From contig NZ_CP059732.1 of NCBI RefSeq assembly GCF_014117325.1, positions 4,725,001 to 4,789,000 of the forward strand: a DNA stretch of 64,000 nucleotides, in the 5' to 3' direction. Under the pieces are notes generated by a model, which was not told where the DNA came from, did no database searches, and saw only the letters and a list, made by a program, of their open reading frames with translations. Positions within the stretch are counted from its first letter, which is position 1. Every line of letters starts with the position of its first letter. Positions 9,444 through 17,317 of the stretch are shown here, in pieces. The translations under genes and the position numbers were made by a program. The DNA is from Spirosoma foliorum. Its GTDB lineage: Bacteria > Bacteroidota > Bacteroidia > Cytophagales > Spirosomataceae.

Positions 9444-9830
9444 TAAAGGTAGTTATATACATTATATCAAAAGTAACTATTTTTTTATAAATAATTGTTA
9501 ATATATCAATGAATCGATCTAACCATATGTTACTAATAGGGCCGAGATGGCGACAGCTAGACCCCGGTCGGCGCACCGACTGCGGCCACTTGACAGTGAT
9601 AAAAAAAAGCCGTCTCCCGAAGTACTCTATTGGTGGGACGTTTTAGTTGACTGCTAATACAAACGACCGCAACGGCGGCCCGGCGCAAGTCGAGCGCGGC
9701 TCCGAGACTAACCGCACAGGCGGCCCTGCGTGAGTTATTTCTTTTTTGTAAAAAACTACCTACATCATCGAGATTTCTGTCCAATAAAAAGATATTTAGA
9801 CTTACTTATGGTCTATGTAATAGTCTATAA
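9444..9830. other. Intergenic/junction region with GC-rich patch
   Basis: After an AT-rich promoter-like stretch (9444-9535) comes a GC-rich block (about 9540-9735) unlike its flanks, rich in GGC/GCC runs and containing a GTCGG-CGCA-CCGAC mini-hairpin. No frame in it has convincing coding character. It ends where the truncated porin begins, so it may be a recombination scar or foreign insert. Confidence 0.4.
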
Positions 9831-10583
9831 ATTAATAATTTACACGACATTGAGGCTCAGCTATCACCTGATAATTACTTAGCCACTCACTCGGTCATGT
9901 TCTCTTATGATCCCTTTACGGAGACAGGCATCCAGGCGACTATCATGCTTAACCCTCAGTGGACGATTGAGTTTGCATTAGATGCCGGGAACGATATGAA
10001 CATTGGCACCAATTCTTCGAGACTGACCGGTCAGGCATTTGTTCGTTATGTGGCCAAGAACAATAACAACTCGCTCTGGCTTGGTTTTAATGAGCTTGGA
10101 AGAGGTACGTATGAGAACAGCCATGACAATTTGAATCATGTTGCCGGTGTTTGGGGACACAAGTTCAGCAACTCCGTCCACATGATGACCGAAGCCTACT
10201 ACGAATGGGAACGCGACGCGGCTTTAGGTGGCTCGGCCAGCGATGGCCCGGTTCGCTATGGTGCCGGTGGTGGACAAGGGACGATTATTCCGGGCATCTC
10301 GGGGGCAACGGGATTTGTTAACTACTTTAATATCCAGACCTCTCCGAAAGATTATCTCTGTATCCGTAATGATTATCTGCGAGATATGAATGGATGGCGC
10401 ACTGGCTTTCAAACCAGTTATATCAGTCACACACTGGGCTTCGTTCACCACTTTGCCAACTGGCTCACGTTCCGTCCCGAAATCCGGTATGATTATAACC
10501 TGGATAATGACGTTACGCCTTACGACCTGGGTACGAAGAAGAATCAATTTGTCGCTACCATGGATATGATCGTTCGCTTTTAA
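9831..10583 (+). pseudogene. 5'-truncated BBP2-like outer-membrane porin
   Basis: The C-terminal ~245 residues of an outer-membrane beta-barrel protein of the BBP2/OprB-like type (usually around 400 aa or more). Features are YDPFTETGIQATIMLNPQW, alternating aromatic barrel strands, RTGFQTSYISHTLGFVHHF, RPEIRYDYN, and a terminal ...MDMIVRF ending in Phe as barrel proteins do. An ATG exists at 9897, but family-like coding continues upstream in the same frame (HDIEAQLSPDNYLATHSV) to an in-frame TAA at 9828-9830. There is no signal peptide. The 5' half is therefore missing and the product cannot be exported. The intact barrel at 21851 belongs to a similar class. Confidence 0.75.
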
Positions 10584-10608
10584 GTCCATTCACTCATCTT
10601 ATTGTACT

Positions 10609-11208
10609 ATGAAAATGATAATCATCGCCCTGATGAATTGCCTGCTACCAGGTGCGGGCGTGAAAGCTCAAACTGCTACAGCGGATTATACCGCCCGGAC
10701 AAGTAGCGGTATTTACCAAAGTTCAGCGGATTTTGAGCAGGGCAAGCTGACTTTACCCGCTGATTGCCAGCAAGAGAAAAGTAAAGTGCGAATGAATGAT
10801 TTTCTAAACAGTCCCTTTTTGACTGTCATTCACCAAGGGAAAAAATATGTGTTTCCCAAGGACAGCATTTTTGGCCTGCGCACCTGTGAAGGACACGATT
10901 TCCGCATTTTTCACCGGCGCTTGTACGAGATCGAGGAGCTGAAGTCGATCGTCATTTACCGCTCCATAGCAATCGAATCCAGTGGTGCTAAAGGTGTAAA
11001 GCAGGTAGACCGATTCTACTTCAGCGCCAGTGTCGATTCAGACATTCTACCACTTACCTCCACACCAATCGAGCAAACGTTTTCTCATAACCAGAAACTA
11101 CATGACCTACTGGATGCCTGGTTACAGGGCAATCGCGATGCCATTAGCGCTTATGATGCCTACTATCATACATTCAAAATAAACCGGCTTTTGCAGGCAT
11201 CCAATTAG
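10609..11208 (+). CDS. Exported protein of unknown function
   Basis: 199 residues. The N-terminus (MKMIIIALMNCLLPGAGVKAQ) is a signal peptide with probable cleavage after KAQ. The mature part is mixed alpha/beta with a VIHQGKKYVFPKDSIFGLRTCEG segment and no transmembrane helix, so a periplasmic location is likely. It lies 26 bp after the truncated porin and may once have shared its transcript. A strong hairpin 58 bp downstream (11266-11292) ends the unit. I do not recognise a family. Confidence 0.6.
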   Translation: MKMIIIALMNCLLPGAGVKAQTATADYTARTSSGIYQSSADFEQGKLTLPADCQQEKSKVRMNDFLNSPFLTVIHQGKKYVFPKDSIFGLRTCEGHDFRIFHRRLYEIEELKSIVIYRSIAIESSGAKGVKQVDRFYFSASVDSDILPLTSTPIEQTFSHNQKLHDLLDAWLQGNRDAISAYDAYYHTFKINRLLQASN

Positions 11209-11265
11209 TGATTCTATTCGGTTGCTTTTCCTGACAACCTTATTTATAGTTTGTTGTACTCATGT

Positions 11266-11292
11266 AAGGTATCCGCCAACGGCGGATACCTT
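11266..11292 (+). terminator. Stem-loop terminator
   Basis: Perfect 12-bp stem (11266-11277 with 11281-11292) and a 3-nt AAC loop, followed by a T-rich CATTGTTTT. It lies 58 bp after the exported-protein gene. Confidence 0.75.
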
Positions 11293-11374
11293 CATTGTTT
11301 TAGGTCTGTTTATTCACCAGTAGTAGACAACCTTAGGATCTTGAGCAGGTAAGCAAGCTTAACAATACTCCCAA

Positions 11375-11396
11375 TTTGATAAAATCCTTTATCAAA
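11375..11396. promoter_or_regulatory. TTTGATAAA inverted repeat upstream of 120-aa paralogue 1
   Basis: Perfect inverted repeat: 9-bp arms TTTGATAAA / TTTATCAAA with a 4-nt spacer, about 130 bp upstream of the first paralogue. A near-identical repeat (TTTGATAA, N6, TTATCAAA at 28964-28985) lies about 136 bp upstream of the third paralogue. This suggests a shared operator; that is inference. Confidence 0.45.
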
Positions 11397-11528
11397 ACGA
11401 TCAGGTCAAAATAGACTTATCCCCAACCACAGCAACTGCTAACTTTCTGGTTATTATTCACTTATAAATTAGATAAACGCTATGGCACGATATTGATAGC
11501 AGGGCTGTAGAACCTATTGATCAATTCG

Positions 11529-11894
11529 ATGAAAAACGAGATTAGCCGCAATGAGTTACTTAACATACTCGCCAATCGGATTCCTGAAGCGCGACGAGAG
11601 TTTATGCGTATGCCTGATCAACTTAGTGTAGCCGCTATTCTGAACAAACTATTTGATATAACAGCTAGCCTCATCAGCCAGCATAAGTTCAGAGTTGTGA
11701 AACGGTGTTTGCTGGTAGCAGAAGACTTGTTAAAAGAGGGTGATCATGACATTAGGACAAGCTTGAAAACCGTTTATATGTATCGACTAGCTACGTTACT
11801 CTATAAACGGGATGCCCAATCAGAATTTGTTCATTTTCTGTTACCTATCGGTCTGCGCACCGAATTTCATCGTAATACGTATCCGGATGAATAG
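11529..11894 (+). CDS. Small helical protein, paralogue 1 of 3
   Basis: About 121 residues from ATG 11529 (MKNEISRNELL); a TTG at 11517 could add four. It belongs to a family with two more members here (12375-12743, and 28460-28828 on the minus strand). Shared features are IPEARxEF near residue 20, a helix with (A/S)HQ(H/N)(K/R), C-L-L-x-AE(D/E)xL, a TVYxY block, an RD pair, and a C-terminal LPxxLRTE(F/Y). It is all-helical, soluble and cytoplasmic. I cannot name the family with confidence; the C-terminal motif recalls small DUF7674-type proteins. The three copies flank the potassium locus. Confidence 0.7.
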   Translation: MKNEISRNELLNILANRIPEARREFMRMPDQLSVAAILNKLFDITASLISQHKFRVVKRCLLVAEDLLKEGDHDIRTSLKTVYMYRLATLLYKRDAQSEFVHFLLPIGLRTEFHRNTYPDE

Positions 11895-12374
11895 ATCAGG
11901 AAAGTGCTATACTACTCCTAACTTCTCTTTGCTACTTAAGTATCCAGTCAATGGCCTGACTCCTCTCAGATAAAGAAAACGTTTTTATTTTCAGGCCTAG
12001 AAACTGATTATTCAGCTTGGCTAAAACGCCTACCCGCTCATTATCGGTGACGACGGCTGCTTTTCATAGACGCTCAAATACGTTGCATCGGCTTTTAGGT
12101 TTTCCCAAAAAGCCTAAGATGAAATGGAACCTATGATTAACTAGTCGACATAAGCCCCTAGTTTGCCTGGATACTGGGTGAATTTGCTTTTGATCTAAGC
12201 AATCAGTGGAGTGATACCGTTTCAAAATGATAAATCACCATTTCAAAATGAGCTGTATTTTTAGCGTCATGAATTAACCTTTACTTCGTAATGATCAGAT
12301 ACATAGCTAATTAAATTTACTACGGTAAAACTGGCCCTGAATTGGCATACTCATTTAGAAAAGTATGCTAGAGT
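11895..12374. other. Intergenic region between two paralogues
   Basis: 480 bp without a convincing gene. A direct repeat TTTCAAAATGA occurs twice about 20 bp apart near 12222-12252, upstream of paralogue 2. It may be a regulator site, as a similar TTCAAAATGG occurs near 29214. Confidence 0.35.
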
Positions 12375-12743
12375 ATGGAAACCATCATTGATCAAAGCTG
12401 CTTACGTAGCTTATTAATCGAGCAAATACCAGAAGCTCGAAATGAGTTTGGAGCTTTACCTGGGGAGGCCAGTGTGTACACCACCCTTCATAAACTTTGC
12501 GAAGTAACCTCAGTGCTGGCGCATCAGAATAGATTCAAAGCCGTCAAACACTGTCTATTAGCCGCGGAGGAATTGTTGACGCATGCTGAACCGAAGATCA
12601 GCAATGCCGTTTGTACGATTTACGTCTATTACATAAGCCTGTTGCTGGATAAACGGGACTCTCGGGCAGAAGTAATTCATTATATGTTGCCTCTGGCGTT
12701 ACGTACTGAATACCGTCGTCAATTAACAACCTCCCTTCCATAA
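12375..12743 (+). CDS. Small helical protein, paralogue 2 of 3
   Basis: 122 residues from ATG (METIIDQSCLRS). It is clearly homologous to the proteins at 11529 and 28460: IPEARNEFGALP, LAHQNRFKAVKHCLLAAEELL, VCTIYVYY, KRDSRAE and LPLALRTEYRRQL all align. It is most similar to the 28460 copy, sharing the C-terminal LRTEYxRQLT. It is predicted helical, without signal peptide or membrane segment. The GNAT gene starts 41 bp downstream and may be co-transcribed. The function is unknown. Confidence 0.75.
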   Translation: METIIDQSCLRSLLIEQIPEARNEFGALPGEASVYTTLHKLCEVTSVLAHQNRFKAVKHCLLAAEELLTHAEPKISNAVCTIYVYYISLLLDKRDSRAEVIHYMLPLALRTEYRRQLTTSLP

Positions 12744-12783
12744 TCTCATAAAGTTAACGGGCTGTTTGAGCAGCTTATTAACC

Positions 12784-13365
12784 ATGGACACTGACTGTAG
12801 AATTTCAATTGCTTCTCGAGAGCACTTATCGCAGGCGGATTCGATCTGCCGACAAATGGCTCTGAGTGCTCAGAGCCGGGGAACCGGTATTGCCGGTCGT
12901 TCGCCTGAATCGATTCGTAAAAAAATGGAAGAAGGTAAAGCTATCATTGCTACGTTACCGAATGGGCAATGGATTGGCTTTACGTACTTGGATGTATGGG
13001 AAGAAGGAAAATTTGTTTCTCAATCGGGTTTGATTGTCGACCCTGCTTTCCGGCAACACGGCGTGGCCAGACGACTTAAATATGCTTTGTTTACGTTAAG
13101 TCGGCGGCTTTTCCCCAAGGCAAAAATTTTTAGTATCACGACTAATCAGGCCGTCATGAGCCTGAATACTCAGCTTGGTTTTCGGCCAGTCGCTTTCTCA
13201 GAATTACCTCAAGAAGCTCGTTTCTGGGGGCAATGTGCAAGCTGTCAAAACTGTGATATTTTAATCCGAACAAGCAAAAAATACTGTCTCTGCACGGGTA
13301 TGTTATTCGATCCGGCCTTCTCGGCTTCAGCAAATCCTGCTAAAACATATGCCTTTGTTCCCTGA
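12784..13365 (+). CDS. GNAT acetyltransferase, arginine-cluster type
   Basis: 193 residues from ATG 12784; a TTG at 12766 would add six. GNAT fold: the acetyl-CoA loop is VDPAFRQHGVARRLK (Q/R-x-x-G-x-A variant) after the beta4 strand SGLIV. The sequence pattern (RGTGIAGRSPESIRKKMEEG, SQSGLIVDPAFRQHGVARRL, a C-terminal Cys-rich QCASCQNCDIL, CLCTGMLFDP) matches the GNAT protein that Bacteroidota carry in their arginine operons, proposed to supply N-acetylated or N-succinylated precursors. Here it stands away from any arg gene, between a small helical protein and a response regulator, so its local role is uncertain. The C-terminal cysteines are intact. Confidence 0.8.
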   Translation: MDTDCRISIASREHLSQADSICRQMALSAQSRGTGIAGRSPESIRKKMEEGKAIIATLPNGQWIGFTYLDVWEEGKFVSQSGLIVDPAFRQHGVARRLKYALFTLSRRLFPKAKIFSITTNQAVMSLNTQLGFRPVAFSELPQEARFWGQCASCQNCDILIRTSKKYCLCTGMLFDPAFSASANPAKTYAFVP

Positions 13366-13497
13366 TTCCCTGCCACTGATTGTATCCAGCGTCGAAACGA
13401 TAACCCTCAAAGCATTGTTGAAGGACCCATCCGTTTTTCATTCCGAGTGGCCAGAATATTTTCAAAGTAGAGTTGCGACAAGTTGTTCCCTAAATCG

Positions 13498-14757
13498 ATG
13501 CTTGGTACCATTTTGGTGATTGACGACGAACCTAAGCTGCGGCAGCTCATGGCTCGCATCCTGAGTTTGGAAGAGTTTAAAGTTTTGGAAGCCGATTCGG
13601 CTCGAAGTAGTCTACGCGTACTTCAGCAAGCTGAAGTGCATGTCGTGGTGTGCGATGTCAAGCTTCCCGACGCTAATGGGATCGAACTGACGGCTCAAAT
13701 CAAACTAGCGTATCCAGCCATCGAGATTATTATTCTAACAGCCTATGGAACCATTGCCGATGGGGTAATGGCGATGAGAAACGGCGCGTTTGATTACATC
13801 ACGAAAGGGGATGACAATGACAAACTCATCCCGTTGGTGAACCGGGCCATGGAAAAGGCTCAATTACAATGGCGAATTAAGCAACTGGAAGATCAGGTAC
13901 AGCAGCGGTACAGTTTTGACAATATAATTGGGCAGTCGCGGGCGATTCGGCAGGCCATTGAACTAGCCCGTAAAGTCGCAGCAACCGATACGACGGTGCT
14001 GTTAACTGGTGAAACGGGCTCGGGAAAAGAGGTATTTGCTCAAGCCATTCACCAAGCTAGCCCGCGTCGACTAGGCCCGTTTGTGGCGATTAACTGCGGA
14101 GCCCTTAGTAAAGAGATATTGGAAAGTGAGCTTTTTGGCCACCGCGCTGGGGCTTTTACGGGGGCTAACCGCGACCAGAAGGGATTATTTGCCGAAGCGC
14201 ATAAAGGCTCCCTATTTCTAGACGAAATTGGAGAAATACCACTTGACCTTCAGGCAAAACTACTGCGCGTTCTGGAAACGCACGAGTTCACTCGTGTCGG
14301 CGATACGAAGCCTACCCAGGTTGACGTTCGCATCATTGCGGCCACGAACCGTAGTCTGGAGCAGGAAGCCAGCCGAGGTCATTTTCGGCTCGATTTGTAT
14401 TACCGGCTGTCCGTATTTGCCATTGAACTTCCCAGTCTACACGCACGCCGTGAAGATATTCCCTTGCTAACAGAACAGTTTGCCCGGATTAGCGCCGTAA
14501 AATTGGGTAAAAAACCGATGGCCCTCAGTCCCACCTTTTTAGATGTTCTCATGCGCTATAGTTGGAAGGGGAACATTCGGGAGCTAAGAAACGTCATTGA
14601 ACGGGCTGTCATTCTAAACGATGGATCTACTTTATTGCCTGAATCTTTACCCCTAGATGTGCAATCATCGGCGAATACCATTACAAGTTCAGCATTTGAC
14701 CTGGAGACCGTCGAAAAAAAAGCATATTGCTCAAATCCTGTATTATACGCAAGGTAA
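13498..14757 (+). CDS. Sigma-54-dependent response regulator (frameshifted before HTH)
   Basis: NtrC-type regulator. The receiver (about 1-115) has ILVIDDE, phospho-acceptor Asp53 (VVVCDVKLPDA) and Thr/Lys positions LTAYG...ITKGDD. The AAA+ domain (about 140-380) has Walker A GETGSGKE, the sigma-54 contact loop GAFTGA, Walker B LFLDEIGE and an R-finger region. I chose ATG 13498 over TTG 13483. The frame ends at 14757 with nonsense residues (AYCSNPVLYAR) because an A8 run at 14714-14721 shifts it; with seven A's the protein continues into an intact Fis helix-turn-helix (to 14884). It lies upstream of the kdp genes and is a likely partner of the kinase at 24855-26636. As assembled it lacks its DNA-binding domain. 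Confidence 0.9.
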   Translation: MLGTILVIDDEPKLRQLMARILSLEEFKVLEADSARSSLRVLQQAEVHVVVCDVKLPDANGIELTAQIKLAYPAIEIIILTAYGTIADGVMAMRNGAFDYITKGDDNDKLIPLVNRAMEKAQLQWRIKQLEDQVQQRYSFDNIIGQSRAIRQAIELARKVAATDTTVLLTGETGSGKEVFAQAIHQASPRRLGPFVAINCGALSKEILESELFGHRAGAFTGANRDQKGLFAEAHKGSLFLDEIGEIPLDLQAKLLRVLETHEFTRVGDTKPTQVDVRIIAATNRSLEQEASRGHFRLDLYYRLSVFAIELPSLHARREDIPLLTEQFARISAVKLGKKPMALSPTFLDVLMRYSWKGNIRELRNVIERAVILNDGSTLLPESLPLDVQSSANTITSSAFDLETVEKKAYCSNPVLYAR

Positions 14758-14884
14758 TAAAGCGGAAACAGCTCGATTACTCGGTATTGGTTTAAGTACG
14801 TTGTATCGAAAAATTGAGCAATATCAGTTGATAACGACAACGGCTATTCTCATCTCAGCAGCTAAAGCCATTTACTGCTGTTGA
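14718..14884 (+). pseudogene. Fis-type HTH tail of the sigma-54 regulator, in the next frame
   Basis: In the frame one base away from the upstream CDS the sequence reads KKHIAQILYYTQGNKAETAR then LLGIGLSTLYRKIEQYQL, a classic C-terminal Fis helix-turn-helix of NtrC-family activators, ending at 14884. It is joined to the AAA+ part only if the A8 tract at 14714-14721 loses one base (error, true mutation or slippage). Confidence 0.85.
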
Positions 14885-14908
14885 CAGCCTACCTAATACA
14901 TACGCTTT

Positions 14909-14986
14909 GGGGCTCTTGTAGTAGCCCCTGTCAGTCTAGGACAGCGTATACTCTACCCATCTCTGGTTTGCGTATATGCTGTCCTA
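14909..14986 (+). terminator. Tandem hairpins after the sigma-54 regulator
   Basis: Two stem-loops in a row: GGGGCT / AGCCCC (14909-14914 with 14923-14928, 8-nt loop), then 15-nt arms 14937-14951 with 14972-14986 (14 of 15 paired). Together they probably end transcription of the regulator gene. Confidence 0.6.
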
Positions 14987-15164
14987 TATGTTTTCTATAG
15001 CTTCATTCTATAAAACCGGTTTCTGAACGCTTCAATGCAAGAGTTGCATTAATCTATATGTACTTTATCCCTTGTAATTTAAGTTAACCCAAACCTTCTT
15101 ATTTGCACAGATTAATTATTGATTTACTACCGATAACGCTAGCTAAGAACTTTACCAAACTGAG

Positions 15165-15195
15165 AAAAAACCTTACCAAAATGGTAAGGTTTTTT
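15165..15195. terminator. Bidirectional intrinsic terminator
   Basis: Perfect 14-bp stem, A6-CCTTACCA (15165-15178) with TGGTAAGG-T6 (15182-15195), and an AAA loop. The A-tract and T-tract make it a textbook intrinsic terminator in both directions. It insulates the kdp operon from the regulator gene upstream. Confidence 0.9.
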
Positions 15196-15338
15196 GTTTA
15201 CTCCCACTTCTTTCGCTGACTGAACATTGCAATAAAATACTAATATTCAGCCGATTATCTAATAAATTAATTACTTCAAAAAAGTTTGGTTAAGTTTTTG
15301 GCATAGTGTGGTAAACTAAACAGTATTACTCAAAAACT

Positions 15339-15425
15339 ATGGGTACGCTTCTGCTTCTACTTGGTTCGGCACTTGGTTGCTTTTTCATTTTCTATAAAGC
15401 CATTGAGTGGTTCGAACGCATCTAA
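15339..15425 (+). CDS. 28-residue membrane peptide upstream of kdpF
   Basis: A 28-codon ATG frame encoding a single hydrophobic helix (MGTLLLLLGSALGCFFIFYK) with a charged amphipathic tail (AIEWFERI). It ends 16 bp before kdpF and precedes the whole kdp operon, so it looks like the first gene of the operon. KdpF itself is also a ~26-29-residue single-helix subunit that stabilises KdpFABC, and this peptide could be a second small subunit of the pump. No known name is assigned. The evidence is position plus composition only. Confidence 0.55.
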   Translation: MGTLLLLLGSALGCFFIFYKAIEWFERI

Positions 15426-15441
15426 ATAAACACTACTGACC

Positions 15442-15522
15442 ATGATTACTCTCGTCTTTATTGTCGCGTTGCTGGTTTTCGCCTACATGTTATACGTGTT
15501 AATTAAACCAGAAAAGTTTTAA
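15442..15522 (+). CDS. kdpF: K+-pumping ATPase small subunit KdpF
   Basis: 26 residues (MITLVFIVALLVFAYMLYVL, then IKPEKF). The single transmembrane helix followed by the (I/L)xPEKF ending is the KdpF hallmark. KdpF stabilises the KdpFABC complex in the inner membrane. It lies 17 bp upstream of kdpA, in the canonical position. Confidence 0.88.
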   Translation: MITLVFIVALLVFAYMLYVLIKPEKF

Positions 15523-15539
15523 CCTATACTAACTACACA

Positions 15540-17270
15540 ATGACAACTGAATGGATTGGCGTACTGGTCATGTATGGACTAACGGTCCTGCTGGCGATTC
15601 CGCTGGGCAAGTTTCTTGCCAAGGTTTTTAAAGATGAGCCGAACGCGTTCGACTTCATGAAGCCGTTAGAGCGACTCATTTATCGTCTGGGTGGCGTTGA
15701 CCCAACCGCTGACCTGACCTGGAAACAGAATCTGGTAGCGCTTCTGACGATCAACATGGTCTGGTTTATACTGGCCTTCGTTCTGCTATTAGTTCAGGGA
15801 AGTTTGCCACTCAATCCGGATGGTAACCCCTCGCAAACCCCCGACCTGGCTTTCAATACGGCCATTAGTTTTATGGTCAACTGCGACCTACAACACTACT
15901 CCGGCGAATCCGGTGCGACCTATCTGACGCAATTGGTCGTCATGATGTTTTTGATGTTCACCTCTGCGGCAACCGGTATAGCTGCAGCCGTCCTGTTGTT
16001 TCGCTCGTTCCTGCCGAAAATGACTGAAACGGTTGGTAACTTTTATGTCCTGTTTACAAAAGCCATTACCCGGCTCTTGTTGCCCGGCTCACTCCTAATC
16101 GCCTTAATCTTAGTCTTTAACGGAGTACCTGCTAGTTTCGACGGTAAAGATACGATTGTATCGATGCAGGGCGATACGGTTGGGGTTTCGCGGGGACCGG
16201 CAGCGGGTATGATTGCCATCAAGCACCTGGGTACCAATGGTGGGGGCTGGTTTGGTGCGAATTCAACCCATCCGCTGGAAAGCCCTAATTACCTGACTAA
16301 TATGGTTGAAATGATCGCTCAAATGATCATTCCCATTGCGATGATTTTCGCCTTAGGCTTCTTTATCAATCGGAAACGCTTTGCCTGGATGATTTATGGG
16401 GTGATGACCATTGGCTTTCTGCTTCTGGTTATTCCAACCATTTTCACTGAATTAGGGGGTAGTCCAGCTATCGCTCAACTGGGTGTTGGGCAACCAACGG
16501 GCGCTATGGAAGGTAAAGAAGTCAGGTTTGGCACGCTGGCTTCGGCCTACTGGAGCATCGCCACAACGATCATTTCAACGGGATCGGTCAATTCCATGCA
16601 CGACTCCTCAATGGCTTTGTCAGGTGTTATGGAACTATTGGGCATGATGGTAAACGCGTTCTACGGGGGCGTCGGGGCTGGTTTGCTGAACTTTTACTTT
16701 TTCCTGATCATTGCCGTCTTCATTTCGGGACTGATGGTTGGCCGGACTCCCGAGCTCTTCGGTCGGAAAGTGGAAGCGCGTGAAATCAAGATTGCCTCGA
16801 TTGTCGCCTTGCTGAGCGCTTTCCTGGTAAAAGGTGGTACGGCGTTGGCAGCCTGGATTTTTATGCAGTACGGCGATGCAGCCGGGGTGGCGTCCACCTG
16901 GGCAGTTAAACCCTCCGCCTGGTTGAACAACCCTGGTTTTCATGGTTTCTCAGAAATGCTCTATGAAATGACCTCGGCCAATGCCAACAACGGATCGGGC
17001 TTTGAAGGGCTGGGCGATAACAACTTCTTCTGGAACTTCTCAACGGGAATCGTGCTGATTGTGGGCCGGTTTATTCCCATCATTGGACCAGTTGCTATTG
17101 CAGGCTTGCTGGCTCGTAAAAAGTATGTTCCCGAGTCATTAGGTACGCTACCAGTTGATACGGCCACGTTTGGACTGATGATTTTTGCGGTCATTTTCAT
17201 TCTCACGGCACTATCCTTCTTTCCAGCACTGGCCTTGGGACCACTAGCTGAATATTTCTCACTTAAATAA
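15540..17270 (+). CDS. kdpA: K+-pumping ATPase subunit KdpA (copy 1)
   Basis: 576 residues, ten or so transmembrane segments, usual length for the family. KdpA is the channel-like subunit that selects K+ before it passes to KdpB. Of the four filter loops, loop 2 (GTNGGG, 231-236), loop 3 (GSVNSMHD, 348-355) and loop 4 ([10 protein letters not shown], 483-492) are close to consensus. Loop 1 reads VNCDLQ (113-118) where the usual form is TNTNxQ, so an Asp and a Cys sit at filter positions; the Gln is kept. It is followed by kdpB after 47 bp. A second kdpA occurs at 20049 with the opposite pattern of substitutions. Confidence 0.97.
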   Translation: MTTEWIGVLVMYGLTVLLAIPLGKFLAKVFKDEPNAFDFMKPLERLIYRLGGVDPTADLTWKQNLVALLTINMVWFILAFVLLLVQGSLPLNPDGNPSQTPDLAFNTAISFMVNCDLQHYSGESGATYLTQLVVMMFLMFTSAATGIAAAVLLFRSFLPKMTETVGNFYVLFTKAITRLLLPGSLLIALILVFNGVPASFDGKDTIVSMQGDTVGVSRGPAAGMIAIKHLGTNGGGWFGANSTHPLESPNYLTNMVEMIAQMIIPIAMIFALGFFINRKRFAWMIYGVMTIGFLLLVIPTIFTELGGSPAIAQLGVGQPTGAMEGKEVRFGTLASAYWSIATTIISTGSVNSMHDSSMALSGVMELLGMMVNAFYGGVGAGLLNFYFFLIIAVFISGLMVGRTPELFGRKVEAREIKIASIVALLSAFLVKGGTALAAWIFMQYGDAAGVASTWAVKPSAWLNNPGFHGFSEMLYEMTSANANNGSGFEGLGDNNFFWNFSTGIVLIVGRFIPIIGPVAIAGLLARKKYVPESLGTLPVDTATFGLMIFAVIFILTALSFFPALALGPLAEYFSLK

Positions 17271-17317
17271 AATTAGTTACGCCGGTAATCTGGCGTACTA
17301 CCTCTATACATACTAAA

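Noticed and set aside
9557..9784. Minus-strand 75-codon frame
   Set aside because: Lies in the GC-rich block with no recognisable sequence, probably chance.
15286..15303. Sigma-54 promoter before the kdp operon (TTTGGT...TTTTTGGCA)
   Set aside because: The GG and GC pairs are 13 bp apart instead of 12, and -24 lacks CAC. Not good enough to call.
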